A stretch of 64,000 nucleotides of DNA, taken from Corylus avellana (taxonomy: Eukaryota > Streptophyta > Magnoliopsida > Fagales > Betulaceae). The stretch is from contig NC_081542.1 of assembly GCF_901000735.1 (NCBI RefSeq), positions 21,839,093-21,903,092 of the forward strand. The letters are read 5' to 3'. The notes under the pieces are model-generated. The model searched no databases and was not told the DNA's origin. It saw nothing but the letters and a program-made list of their open reading frames with translations. Below, piece by piece: positions 1 to 11,375 of this stretch. The position numbers and the translations under genes were made by a program. Every line of letters begins with the position of its first letter. Position 1 is the stretch's first letter.

Positions 1-13
1 TCCCTAAAATTTA

Positions 14-745
14 TTTATTTAAGTAACTTAATAGAATCCATTATTTTGTCACGTCATACTACTATAGTAAATTAACCTAATATATTTTATCCCCAAAATT
101 TTACTTTGTGCATAACCCTCCTTCATTTTCATCTTCATCACCACGATTTGAGAACATTTTGTTAAGCGGCTTACCAAGATGAAGATGAGGGTTACGCAAG
201 GGGTAAAATTTTGGGAATATAAGAGATTAGGTTAATTTGATGTAGTCGTATGACGTGGAGTGAGGACTGATGTGTAATTGTAGCTACCATCGTAAAATGA
301 TGTGAAAAATCATAATTATCATTTTTGAAAGTCATAAATTAATAATAATACGTGCCATGTTTTTATTGGGTATTGTTGAGAAATACTCACACATTGCTTG
401 TGGACAAGATCTTGGGCATGTTTATAAGGAACAATCAACCCTCTCTTATTAAACCGGTTTTATAAGATGAGTTAGACCCACGAATTTCTTCATGGTATCA
501 GAGCCTACCACAAGACGAATGGGGGCTCACACTACTCACCCCGTGACAAAGACCAAAAAAAATACAGGCCTGCATGTGAGGAAGGGTGTTGAGAAATAGT
601 CTCACATTGCCTGTGAATAAGATCTTGGATATGTTTATAAGGAATGGGCAACCATCTCTTATTGAACCGGTTTTATGAAATAGGTTAGGCTCATGAATGT
701 TTTTAGGTATGACACGGCAAAGTGATAGATTTTATTAAGTTACTT
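14..745. repeat. Fold-back (MITE-like) element, split by a TRIM
   Basis: Left arm (about 14-140) and a middle arm (about 173-262) are inverted copies of each other. A third partial arm (about 711-745) matches the outer left end, including the motif TTAAGTAACTTAAT in inverted form. The TRIM at 374-705 interrupts it. No coding sequence is present. Outer ends and target duplication could not be fixed. Confidence 0.5.
374..705 (+). mobile_element. TRIM: complete miniature LTR retrotransposon
   Basis: Two 119-bp LTRs (374-492 and 587-705), both beginning TGTTGAGAAATA, flank a 94-bp internal region. A primer-binding site TGGTATCAGAGCC (493-505) lies directly after the left LTR and matches the usual plant initiator Met-tRNA site. 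A purine tract GTGAGGAAGGG (576-586) precedes the right LTR. The element is bounded by the 5-bp direct repeat GGTAT (369-373 and 706-710). There is no coding capacity, so any mobility would need proteins supplied by another element. The same family occurs inverted at 4698-5020. Confidence 0.9.
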
Positions 746-774
746 AATGGAAATTGATTTCAATAAGTAAATAG

Positions 775-880
775 TTATTTTAGCATACCTTGAGGACCTA
801 TAAGTTATTTTTTATACCATATGGAGTGATTTGTAATTTAGGCTAACCACAATGACCAATTTACATTTATCCCAAGTATT
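775..880. repeat. MITE end fragment
   Basis: The run from TTTTAGCATACC to CCAATTTACAT resembles an arm of the inverted-repeat element at 57988-58349. Only one arm was recognised here, so it is probably a truncated copy. Confidence 0.35.
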
Positions 881-889
881 AATTTGAGA

Positions 890-1185
890 AAAAAAAAATT
901 ACAAGTTCACTATTTCCTGTGACAATTATTTCGTTTGCATAAATGACACGAAACATGTGAATACCATCCTTGTGAAACATAAAAAGAGATATATCAACAA
1001 GAGAACTGATGAATCCTACCTACATAAGTGACTGAGAGAGACGACTAAACCAAGTTGTTGGTGCCTGCTTTAAACCATAAATAGACCCGCTAAATTTGCA
1101 AACATAGTCTAGATGTTCAGAATTGATGAAACCACATCGTTTTTCCATAAAGACAGTTTTTTCAAGTGTGCCATGGAAAAAAGCA
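890..1185 (-). pseudogene. Ty1/copia reverse-transcriptase fragment
   Basis: On the minus strand one frame reads as a Ty1/copia RT: an NSAFFHGTLE segment (family form NAFLHG), then VCKF, then YGLKQAP followed by WFSRLSQSL, then a VDISLFMFHKDGI segment and a decayed YANEIIVTGNS (family form YVDDIIVTGNS). There is an in-frame stop after SQSLM, and the YVDD catalytic box has become YANE. No gag, integrase or LTR was found next to it. It is a dead internal piece of a copia pol gene. Confidence 0.75.
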
Positions 1186-1189
1186 CTAT

Positions 1190-2020
1190 TATACTAAATG
1201 AAATTTTGATCTAATGGTAATTTTAAAAGTCAGATCATCATTAGAGAGACAAAATAAATATAAAGTCTTCCTTATAACATTATTATGCTAAATGGGATAA
1301 GGATAATTTCCATTTAATTAGGAAAAAAATAATAATGGTGTATTAACTTCATATACACCGTTAAATAATATATATTTAATTTATACTCAAGAGATTCTAG
1401 CTATTCCTACTAAATGGCCGCCTCCGCTAGTCAAAGGGGAAGGATGTTAAATCATCACTTATTCCAAAAGGTTAAGTTGATAGAAATTTAATCATTTAAT
1501 GAATATTATAACACTCATACTCACGTGTGCACTTAAACTCATTTTCATTTAATTATTTAATGAATAATGATCTTGAAACTTACACTCCCCCATGGTTGGA
1601 AACATAATATTTCTTAAAAACAGAATATAATGTAGTACTTTTTTTTTTTTTTTTTTCTACCCAATATATTGTAGTACATATTAGCTGAACTTTAGTTATC
1701 CATCTCCCTTCTCATTTGATCTTGTTTAGTGGTTCACACAGGTTAGAAAAATATGTTCAGACAGTACTATGTAGTAGTAATGAGCCAAAATTGTCGTTAA
1801 CAATCAAAACCATATTTTTTAGGTCTTCTTTGGACACAACACCTCATATGTATGCACTACAAACGAGATTGTAGATGAATGTATTTTGTCACTGAATTTA
1901 GCAATTCAAAAACCAACAACCTGCATAAAGAGAGATGTATGACACGGTAATAAAAAAAAAATAGACTCACCAGTTAACATGACACAGAGAAATACCTGTA
2001 TAGAGAGAGATGTATGGTAG
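1190..2020. other. AT-rich intergenic sequence
   Basis: No coding frame, repeat pair or RNA gene was recognised. It contains a poly-T run near 1640. Confidence 0.5.
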
Positions 2021-2022
2021 GA

Positions 2023-2720
2023 TTAAAAATCAACAATAAACTGAGAAGAGAGATATATAACAGGATAATAAATCAACAATAGAAAAATACCTGGATAGAG
2101 AGCGATGTCTGGGAATGCTAGAAAAAGCTGGCAATAGTATGGAGGGGCGGAGGAACGCCACACGCGCTGGCAATGGTGCAACACGCGTCGGCGCGTGAGG
2201 ACCATGCGCCCAAGAGTAAGATCCACTCTCGGGCACGTGAGGGCCACGTGCCAGCACGTGGTGGTCGGATGGTGGCTTGGCTGGTGGCGGCTGAAAGATG
2301 GGAGGCCTAGGATCCCGGTGGAGTGACATGTTTGAGGGTGAGACTTCTTGAAATTTACAGATCTAATTTTGAAAAAATTAAATCTAAAAACTTCACAAAG
2401 TTGGCAGATCAAGAGTAGAAAACGATTATGAGATATTGCTGAAATTGGCCAACTAGCGGTGACGATTGAGCTGCTGGTGCTATTGGACATAGATCGGACC
2501 TCCGAAAAGGCAGATAAATCCTCTGAAGAGGCATATAAGACCTCCAAAGAGGCAGCAATTGGATGGGGAGGGGGAAATAAGAAGGGATAAGCAGGGAAAA
2601 AAGGGTTGGGAGGAGGAAGCCGTGACTCCCTCTCCCTGGCCGGAGATGTTTTCTAGAGGAGAGAGGTTAGAGAGTTTTCTTTGAGAGAGATATTTTCGAG
2701 CATTTTTTAATCCCTTCAAA
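2023..2720. other. GC-richer unclassified stretch
   Basis: A GC-rich island with open frames of 79-174 codons in different minus frames. None resembles a known protein and start codons and frames conflict. An A-rich tract follows at about 2719-2770, so on the plus strand it could be the 3' end of a poly-A retroposon. This is not proven. Confidence 0.3.
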
Positions 2721-3548
2721 AGAAAAAAGAAAAAGAAAAAAAATAAAAATAAAAAATAAAAAATAAAAGAAACTTCAGTTGCTCTAGTATAAGTGGTTTT
2801 GCAATGCGCATTTTAACAAACAAAATTGGGTGAAATTAAAAGGGACTAAAACATAAAATATTAACATTACAAATTTTTAAACTTCGAGGGGTGTAAGTAT
2901 AGTTTCTTAGGGTTGATTTTCACTGTCACGTCGTCTCAATCATAAAATAGTCGTTTAATGGTCTACTAAATAACGTTACCCGTAATCATACTATCTTCTC
3001 ATTCTTTAAACTGGAACCCATATATAAGTGTTTAAAAGCTTTACATATATACTAGGGTCCCCTCGTTCCAGAAGATTTACCTTCGAGTTAAGGTCTACTG
3101 CCTTTACTCCTTAATTAGGTTTATATCTTGCAATATGCTTTCGTGTAAGCACGTCACTTATACTCAAGCCATGCAAGTCCCGTTGACATTTTTTATTTCT
3201 AAAATTTTGTAATGCATGTATTAATGCATGTGATGCACTAATCTATTAAGATTAGTTTAACAACTCAATTATTGATTTCTGCAAGCCACTTGTAGGCATT
3301 TCAAGTTTACCCAAAAAATTCTCTTGAAAAAAAAAAAAGTTTACCCAAAAAATAAAAAATAAATAAAAAAAATTACAACATAGTCAGTAAATTCAGATCC
3401 TAGATACTAGGAATCCCATTCCTTTCTTGTCAGTCAAGGGACTTATAAGATCAGAATAATAAATAAATATATGCCAACATTAATAATTAATTTATGATAA
3501 ATTACTATTGAATTTTGACATAATTGTGATTTTAAATGTTACATTACT
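2721..3548. other. AT-rich intergenic with diverged duplicated segment
   Basis: No gene was seen. About 3120-3450 shares a series of short blocks, in the same order, with about 7270-7490: CAAGCCATGCA, GTTGACTTTT-like, TTAATGCATGTGATGC, TCTGCAAGCCACT and GTCAGTAAATTCAGATCC. The two are old copies of one segment. Confidence 0.5.
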
Positions 3549-3815
3549 TTTGAGAAAAAGTCTACATACTCCCTTCAAATTATTACTCAATTGACAATGT
3601 CCCTCCCAAACTTTTAAAGAAAAAAATTTTAAATTTTCACACCCTAGTTTTTTATTTTTAAAATAAATTTGTTTTGGTTTATCTTAATTAAGGGTATTTT
3701 TGTCATTGGAATAATATTGTCAATTTTTTGATAACTTGGAAGGACATTGTTACAATTAAAAGTTTGAGAGAGACATTGTGAATTTGATAATATTTTGAGG
3801 GGGGCATGTGGATTA
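3549..3815. repeat. MITE with ~65-bp terminal inverted repeats
   Basis: The left end (about 3549-3615, containing CAATGTCCCTCCCAAACTTTT) is inverted at the right end (about 3752-3815, containing AAAGTTTGAGAGAGACATTG). The centre is AT-rich and non-coding. Target duplication is unclear. Confidence 0.55.
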
Positions 3816-3859
3816 TCACTTACATGTTAATTGTCAATATAAGCTACACAATGTACTTC

Positions 3860-4230
3860 AAACAATCTGGGGGTGGCTCGAGCCACCCCTTGGCCGATCT
3901 GGGGGTGGTCGAACCACCCCCATGGCCAAGAGGGTACGTGGTCCGGCCACCCCTTGGCCAAAAAAAAGAAAAAAAGAAAAAAGGGGCTGGAGGTGGTCCG
4001 GCCACCCCAAATGCACCCCATCCCTCCCCCCGTTTTTTTTTTTTTTTGGGCTTTTGGGGGTGGCCGGACCACCCCCTTGGCCAGACCGGCCAGGGAGCCA
4101 CCCCCTTGGCCAAAAATGGGGTGGTTCGGCCACCCCATTTTGGCCAAGGAAGCCACCCCATTTTGGCCCAGCCACCCCCCGTTTTTTTCTCTTTCTTTTT
4201 TTTTTTTCTTTTTTTATTTTTTATATATTG
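3860..4230. repeat. GC-rich palindromic repeat (GGCCACCCC / TTGGCCA)
   Basis: Many short palindromes built on GGGGTGG...CCACCCC, including GGGTGGCTCGAGCCACCC, are interspersed with TTGGCCA and homopolymers. Open frames across it in all phases are low-complexity Pro/Trp/Gly products and are not genes. A related block lies at about 61800-61920. Confidence 0.6.
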
Positions 4231-4697
4231 CTTTTTTTAAAAAAATAAAAATTAATGCCAAAATATGCCCAAGTTCAGATTCACCCCATACTGATTTAGA
4301 TTATTACCTGCCCATATAAAAAGTTAAAACTAATAACAAATACGTACGGTCCAATGTCAATTTACTTCAAAGGAAAAAAGCAGACATGTAGCTGCAGCTC
4401 AAGCAGGCATAATAAACTTTACGTACGTATATCATCAGCACTGGTCCATCATAGAATGTTCAATTTAAAGTCCATATCTTTTCTTACATATACTTTATTA
4501 TATATATATACATATACATGCAAAAGCAGGTTGCAGTGTTAACCCAGCATTTGGCGACACAAAGAACACCATGATCGATATGATGCATGGATACTTTGGG
4601 CTTAGGCTTCATATTTGAGCATCCAGAATTTTCTAGCTCTCTCACTGCCTTGACCATTGTTAGCAAGCCTCGAGTCCATCTGTCAAATCCTCATATG
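4231..4697. other. AT-rich intergenic sequence
   Basis: No gene or RNA was recognised. A TATATA run lies near 4500. Confidence 0.4.
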
Positions 4698-5043
4698 TGA
4701 AAAATTTGTAAGTTTATCTCATCTCATAAAACCGGTTCAATAAGAGAGGGTTGTTCATTCTTTATAAATATGTCCAAGATCTTGTTCATATGCAATGTGA
4801 GATTATTCCTCAACATCCTCCTTCATGTGCAGACCTTTCCTGATCCTTGCCACGGGGTAAGTAGTGTGGGCCCCATTTATCATGTGGTAGGGACTGATAC
4901 CATAAAAAATTTGTGAGCCTAATTCATCTCATAAAACCGGTTCAATAAAAGAGGGTTGCCTATTTTTTATAAACATGTCTAAGATCTTATCCGTAGGCAA
5001 TGTGGGATTATTCCTCAACAAGTAGTGTGGACCCCATTTATCC
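4698..5043 (-). mobile_element. TRIM element, inverted, with extra internal piece
   Basis: Two 118-bp LTRs (4698-4815 and 4903-5020) lie in reverse orientation around an 87-bp internal region whose minus strand starts TGGTATCAGTCCC, a variant of the Met-tRNA primer site. The internal region matches the TRIM at 374-705. Directly beyond the right LTR, 5021-5043 repeats internal sequence (AGTAGTGTGG then CCCCATTTATC). The copy is therefore the remnant of a longer LTR-internal-LTR-internal array, which explains the missing target duplication. Confidence 0.85.
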
Positions 5044-8000
5044 TTCTCAATATGGAGAAGGAAAATGAATTTTTCGAGAGAGATTCTTCAGTAGATTAGG
5101 ACTTCCCACCGATCTACAACATCTATAATGACAAAGAGGATCTATTGGAGGAAATAAACTTTTTGGTTGATACCATATATTGAAGAGAATGGTGTCCACT
5201 GCACGTGTTTTTGACTGAAGTCTAATGAGTGAAAATTGAAATATCTCAATGGGGTGTTGAGAAAAATATTAATGATATCGATTTTATTGGGATTTTAAAA
5301 TTTATGTCAATTTTTCCTAATCAAAATCTTGATGTTAACGAAATTTTGATTTTTATTTTCGTCAAGAAAGAATTACTCATTTTTGAAAATTTTTTACTGA
5401 TTGTGATTTTTAAACAATAATTCAAGAGTGTATAAAGATTAATTTATCCTAGTGTGACAAACTTCAGATCTACTATTTCTAGTCATGTTGTGATAGGTTG
5501 TAAGTTGTTTCTCGTCCTGTACGTATAAAGTTGTTTTCGTGGTGAGAAGTACGAGATAAAATGAATTGATTTGGCATCTGAAATTCAGATCGAGGCAAAG
5601 ATAATTTGAATTCGATGATGAATTCTTTCCACCCCGGGAAGCCTGATGAAGGAGAATTAGCATATGAGTTGTTAGATATACCAAATTGATGGCGCTGGAA
5701 TCGCTTGAGAGAGATGATCAACATATATAAGTATGGCAAGTATCCGGCATAAGTTTTTGAGAATTATTTTTTGAATAATATCTTTTTGCTTTGTCTACAC
5801 GTATTTTCCTTTGTCTCTAAATTTTCAGGTTATATTTGTTTTTGTTTTTGTTTTGCTTTTTCTTCTGTAAGTATTTTGCTTAGAGAGAATTCAAAATTAG
5901 CCTATATAAAGGCATATGTTTTGTATTATTTTTCAATTTAGTTTTAAAGAACTAATCAAATTTCAATCTTTCAAATTTATTCTTTATTTTCTTTGGGGCA
6001 TCTAGGGTCATTTTCTTCCCTAATATTTACTTACTCTCTTTGTAAGCTCCCTTTATAGTCTTCAATCTTTTGTTTTTATTTGCTGCCATACACTGTTAGA
6101 ACAATTCTCATTCTATTTGACATTTTGCATTATGGATAAGAAAACATAAAATCCAATATATGACAACGATAGAGATTTACAACAGGAGAAGTTGTCCCCT
6201 CATTTAGATTTATGTTATTTTCTATTTGAATATAATATATGTCAAAAACAAATCTAAATATCAATATAAGGTCACATCATTACGACTCTTTTTTCTTAAA
6301 TTCAAAAGCTGTGGTATAATAAGGTCTCTTGTGTGGTAAGCCATTGATCAATTGGTCAGCCCACTTGGAAATTAAAGAAGATCTGTAGGGTTGCTTCGTT
6401 GGTGTTCCCTCAAGAAAACCTTAACCCATCTTATGGTGTCTAGAATCTAGGGAGTTCTTTGTTCAGGAATTCATCATCTAGATCCCAAATTTCTAACCAA
6501 ACTGAAATTATTAATAGTGAACAATTTACTATGATGAAGTTAGAAAGAAATTTATAGGACCAGAATACATTCCTTAAGCACCCACTGACCAAATTTATAA
6601 ATAATCAAATTTCTTTTCAAAATTATCCTTTTTAACTGATTATAGAAATAAAAATGTCGAAAGAACAATATCATTAAATAATGAGTACAATATTGAATCA
6701 TTACACTTATTCCTTAAAGAAACAATGAATAAACGTAAACAAAAGTATTCATTTTTACATATATATTAATTATAAGTTTAACCAGGCAATTAGGATCAAG
6801 TGTACGTTTAAGATAGATATGGCAGGCATTATAATTTTCTTGATTCATTACTCAGAATGATCTAAATATGTTTGTCTCAAGGACCTATCTATTTCAAGGA
6901 AGACTCCTTAATTTCTCATCCAAAGTTGATTTGAGTAAAATTGTCCCAAAGTGCTTGATTAGTGCAATTATATATATATATATATAAAACTAGTTGGGAT
7001 GAGGTAAGGCATTTGGATATTTGTCAAGTACTAGATCACGAGCCTTAATTAGCAACTTGCCAATGACCTTTTAGAGCAGCTTGAAAGATGCGAACAGAAA
7101 TGTCAAGGAATTGAAATATTCTAATTAATTGACTGCCATGCAAATATAATACGTAGTGTTCTTTAGATTTTGTTAATTTGGCCAATCACCTTTGAGGCCT
7201 ACTCATTAATTTTTGTAAACTTAGATTTGCTGCGATTGAGTACCAAGTTGTACGTAGTTTAATACTATAACAGAAAATTCCAAGAAGTTCCTCTCCATAT
7301 AATACGCAAGCACTAGTGATCAAGCCATGCATGTCGCGTTGACTTTTTTTATTTTTTATTTTTTCTAGAATTAATGCATGTGATGCCTTAATTTCTGCAA
7401 GCCACTAGCTTGTACAACAAAGTCAGTAAATTCAGATCCCAAGGACTAGGAATCCGGTTCCCTTCTTGGCTGTCAAGGGAATTATAAAGTCCCTGTTTGT
7501 TGCATGAAGTGCATGTATGAGTTCCATGATAATACTTTTTTCTGCATGATAGATTGGCGCCACGGGCTGATCCTCCTCGCTCGTTGGAGAAGTATACCAG
7601 GTTGTAATTTAAAATTCGTAAAAAGGCTGCATGGAATGAATGCCTGCTGCCATAGTTTCTGACCCGGCCTATTAATAAATCATATAGTGTGTATTTATAG
7701 TATTAAATGACAATGTTAATATTTATTTAAATAGAAGTTTATAAATTAAGCAGTTCTGGTATGTTTATTCACATGTGATTGAATTGTCTAAAGAAAAAGA
7801 AAATGAAAAATTATTCAGAGAATTTAATTTCGTTATTAAGTCGGGCAATTACATATTGACGCCTACACTCCTATTCCATAGATCCATGGCCATTTTTCAA
7901 ATGACTTTGTTAGAGGATTAGGATGTAAAAGATTAATTAGATGCTGAGTTTTATATATTAAGATTTTATTTAATAAGAATTAAGATATTTTAAGATTAAA

Positions 8001-8780
8001 CTTCTTATCAGTTTGGGTGCTATCTCATTGTCAGTTTATTTAAAGACGGTTATGATGTAAATAAAATCATTCAGAGAATTTAATTTCCATACTTAATGAA
8101 AGAGGCATAGGTTTCCTCTAAGAGCCTATACTAAAGAATTTTGTTATGGGCTTGATAAATTGAGCACGGAATAGGTTCACTACCATACTTTATCGAAGAT
8201 CTTAGCCTATTTTTAGGGTTGACCTATATAGTCTTATACACATACTTTGATATGACCCGAACGAGCTTGTAAATGAGACAATCCAAGAGAGTCATAGAAG
8301 CTCTCATTCGCTTGTCCGTCTGAACGAGCCTGCAAACGAAGAATATAAGTTGTGTTTTCTTTAAGTTTTATCTGATGAGCGTTCGAACAAGCAACGCATG
8401 CAGTTCCACCCTACATCACATGATAACCACACCAAAAGGCAACACATTACCTCCAAACCATCGTGAATATCCAACAAATTCATCAAAGAAAACAAGGTCG
8501 ATGAAGATGTTAATAATTATCTTTTAGAAGTTTTATAATATTGTATTATGTAATTTTTCTGAAATTAATTATAATTCTTATTTTTTAAATTAAGTAATTA
8601 AAATGTTATGATATAAGTCGTTTATCATGAATTAATAAAGATGATAAGAACTACTGAGATTGACAATTGCACCAAACATATAAATTTTTTATTTTATTTT
8701 TTATTTTAAATTTTGTAATGAAAACAAGTTAATTAATTATTTAAAAAGATTAAAAAGAATTTGCTTCATAGTGTTATACA
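5044..8780. other. AT-rich intergenic sequence
   Basis: No gene is supported. Frames at 5229-5420 and 5439-5739 are short, lack recognisable domains and conflict in strand. About 7270-7490 is a diverged copy of about 3120-3450. A (TA)n run lies at about 6970. The rest shows no structure I can name. Confidence 0.45.
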
Positions 8781-9120
8781 TATAACTGGATCGAATTAGG
8801 ATTCCAATCGCCTTCGACTCCACCAATATTTACACCCAAGGCATGCAAAAACACCAAATGTGATGCAGCGTGACTTAGTGGATTGCAGCGAAGAACATTA
8901 ATAAGCAACGGATAAATACTTCTAGATCTTGATTCTATCAATGATCTAAGAAATCTTTTTGACAAAAGCTAAGTCCTCTCTAGGCTTTGAAGGAAAAGAA
9001 AGGAGAACGCTCAATTCTGAGGTTTCTTATTTAACAAAATTAATAATCAACATAAAACTCCTCTTCTCTTGAGGTTATAAGTATATATTTATAGCCTAAA
9101 ACCTTAAACCTAATAAAATA
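8781..9120. repeat. 340-bp direct repeat, left copy (LTR-like)
   Basis: Matches 11036-11375 over exactly 340 bp with about four substitutions and no indels seen. The minus strand has a TATA-like box (CTATAAATATATAC). The sequence is distantly alike to the LTR-like region at 51269-51930, including the ATAAATA...TAGATCTTGA-type core, so it is probably part of a gypsy LTR. Open frames over it (for example 8774-8965) are not genes. Confidence 0.85.
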
Positions 9121-11035
9121 TATTAGAATATATAGAAAATATATTATATTTTCCATATATTCCATGATTATGCTGATATTAAAATATTCTCTATTTATGG
9201 GTTGATTGTAATCATATATTGGGATTGGTGTCTAACACCGAACCACCCGTAAAGGTCTTTGTGTTCATTCTCTCTCTTGCTTCCGCTTATATTCCCTCAT
9301 ATTTATTATTTCAACATGGTATCAAAACAATATAGGCTAACGCCAATATTCGATCCAGTGGTCCTATGAATTTTGTTTTTCTTTCCTTTCCATCTTCTGG
9401 TTTATTGTCTTGTTCATGATAGTCAATACTTTTGCAAATCTCATCACCATAGATCTTGCATTGTATTCGACCTAAAAAAAAAAAAAAAAAATCAGCGATT
9501 GCGTCTTTTGGCTTTCTGTTATTTGGCACATTTTTGTTATTTGGCGTGATTTGCCAAATCTAATGGCACCTTTGGTCCTCAAAGGCTTGGAAATCCCAAG
9601 TGCTGCCAAGATTTCCTTTCATCACCTTCATTGTGCATGAGTGGCCGAAGCAATCTAGAGATGTCCACTATATGTGTGCAGAAGAAGCAAATTGGGCCGT
9701 CTATGTCTGTGAGCCACCCATATGCTCCTTGTTTCAGCAACTCCATCCGTTTGAAGAACCAAACAAGCCACGAGCAAGGAAAGATTGACAACAAATTTTT
9801 TCAAAGCGAAAGCAAGGAATATCATCAAGAGAGACTACGACAATAGTGCTTTGATTTTTTCGGTTGTCTTTATATTTTGTTTTGGTGGTGGGATGTCATT
9901 CTGCGGAGAACAAATTGAGAAAAAAAAAAAAAAAAAAAAGGTGCTGCGTGTGGCGTGGAGTGAGGAGAGAGAAAAGAAAGAAAATAAAAGGAAGAAAAGA
10001 AAAAGAAGGTTTCAGCCAAGTGAAAAAAAAAAAAAAAAAAAAAGGAAGAAGAAGAAGCGGTCCAAGTGGACCACATCACGCGCGCCACGCGTCGGTCAGG
10101 TTCGGTGTGCCGATCTGATAACCGCCCAAGTTGACTCATTTTCTTTTTATTTTTGGCTCATTGTCAATTTTGGTCCGTTGTAGGCCCCTTTTGAAGTTTG
10201 GCTCGTTGTCAGCCTTGGCCAGTTGTCGGCCCCTTTTATTTTTGACTCGTTGTCAGCTTTGGCCCATTGTAGGCCCCTTTTGAAGTTTGGCTCGTTGTCA
10301 GCCCTGGCCCGTTGTCGGCCCCTTTTATTTTTGGTTCATTGTCAGCCTTGGCCCGTTGTAGGCCCCTTTTGATGTTTGGCTCGTTGTCAGCCTTGGCCCG
10401 TTGTCAGCCCCTTTTGAAGTTTGGCTCGTTGTCAGCCCTGGCCCGTTGTCGGCCCCTTTTGAAGTTTGGCTCCTTGTCAGCCCTGGCCCGTTGTCGGCCC
10501 ATTTTAGAGTTTGGCCCGTTGTCGGGGCTTTAGAATCTGCATACACCAACCACCTGCCGCCGTCGCTGGCCGCCCGCCAGCCTCTATCTCCTCCGGCAGT
10601 CGCCATCATCTACAGCTCTTTCTCGCCCTCCGCCATAACCGTCATCATTGTTTCGGATTTCAAACTCAAGGTTTCAGAATATTCCACCTTGAGTTTGAGA
10701 GGGGATATTAGAATATATGGAAAATATATTATATTTTCCATATATTCCATGATTATGCTGATATTAAAATATTCTCTATTTATGGGTTGATTGTAATCAT
10801 ATATTGAGATTGTAATCAAATCAAGGGATTTGATTACCAAACTTGTATTTAGACATTGCCCTATAAATAGGGACCTTTGTATTGTAGACAAATAAAGTTA
10901 ATGAGCACAATGTAGCCCTTAGGGGTATTCCGAGTGGTGGATGTAGGTGTCTAACACCGAACCACCCGTAAAGGTCTTTGTGTTCATTCTCTCTCTTGCT
11001 TCCGCTTATATTCCCTCATATTTATTATTTCAACA
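9121..11035 (+). mobile_element. Gene-less LTR retrotransposon (non-autonomous)
   Basis: The left LTR (9121-9316, 196 bp) and right LTR (10706-11035, 330 bp) share TATTAGAATATAT at the start and TTATTTCAACA at the end. The left LTR lacks about 134 bp that hold the TATA box (CTATAAATAG, 10861-10870) in the right one. A primer site TGGTATCAAAAC starts at 9317 and a purine tract GAGTTTGAGAGGGGA precedes 10706. The internal 1.4 kb has no gag or pol. It holds A-rich tracts, an unidentified stretch at about 9540-9790 and a 45-bp tandem array. No normal 5-bp target duplication is present; the flanks are the 340-bp repeats instead. Confidence 0.8.
10182..10530 (+). repeat. 45-bp tandem repeat array in LTR element
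   Basis: About 7.7 copies of a 45-bp unit beginning GGCCCCTTTT, continuing TTTGGCTCGTTGTCAGCC and TTGGCCCGTTGTC. Units vary between TTTTGAAGTTTGG and TTTTATTTTTG. The 15-codon periodic frame it creates (RPLLKFGSLSALARC) is a by-product of the period being a multiple of three. Confidence 0.85.
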
Positions 11036-11375
11036 TATAACTGGATCGAATTAGGATTCCAATCGCCTTCGACTCCACCAATATTTACACCCAAGGCATG
11101 CAAAAACACCAAATGTGATGCAGCGTGACTTAGTGGATTGCAGCGAAGAACATTAATAAGCAACGGATAAATACTTCTAGATCTTGATTCTATCAATGAT
11201 CTAAGAAATCTTTTTGACAAAAGCTAAGTGCTCTCTAGGCTTTGAAGGAAAAGAAAAGAGAACGCTCAACTCTGAGGTTTCTTATTTAACAAAATTAATA
11301 ATCAACATAAAACTCCTCTTCTCTTGTGGTTATAAGTATATATTTATAGCCTAAAACCTTAAACCTAATAAAATA
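11036..11375. repeat. 340-bp direct repeat, right copy
   Basis: Second copy of 8781-9120, starting with the first base after the right LTR of the 9121-11035 element. The homologous LTR-like sequence then continues to about 11500 (TAACATAAATACCCCC and further ACCCTAA...AATAAAATA motifs). Confidence 0.85.

Noticed and set aside
3806..4319. Several overlapping Pro/Trp/Gly-rich open frames on both strands
   Set aside because: They come from a GC-rich palindromic repeat and homopolymers; all frames are open and none has a domain.
4698..5020. Target duplication ATATG / AGTAG for the inverted TRIM
   Set aside because: The two do not match, and the right flank is TRIM internal sequence.
5229..5739. 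Small frames on both strands
   Set aside because: No family resemblance; lengths are expected by chance in AT-rich DNA.
9785..10183. Lys-rich 132-codon frame
   Set aside because: Produced by A-rich tracts inside a gene-less LTR element.
10182..10530. CRISPR-like array
   Set aside because: Units are contiguous with no unique spacers, and the window is a plant nuclear genome.
10312..10533. Protein with a perfect 15-residue period
   Set aside because: The period reflects a 45-bp DNA repeat that is open on both strands; no start or splice context.
8774..11220. Matching 63- and 78-codon frames as a duplicated gene
   Set aside because: Both lie in the 340-bp LTR-like repeat and resemble LTR sequence near 51.6 kb, not a protein family.
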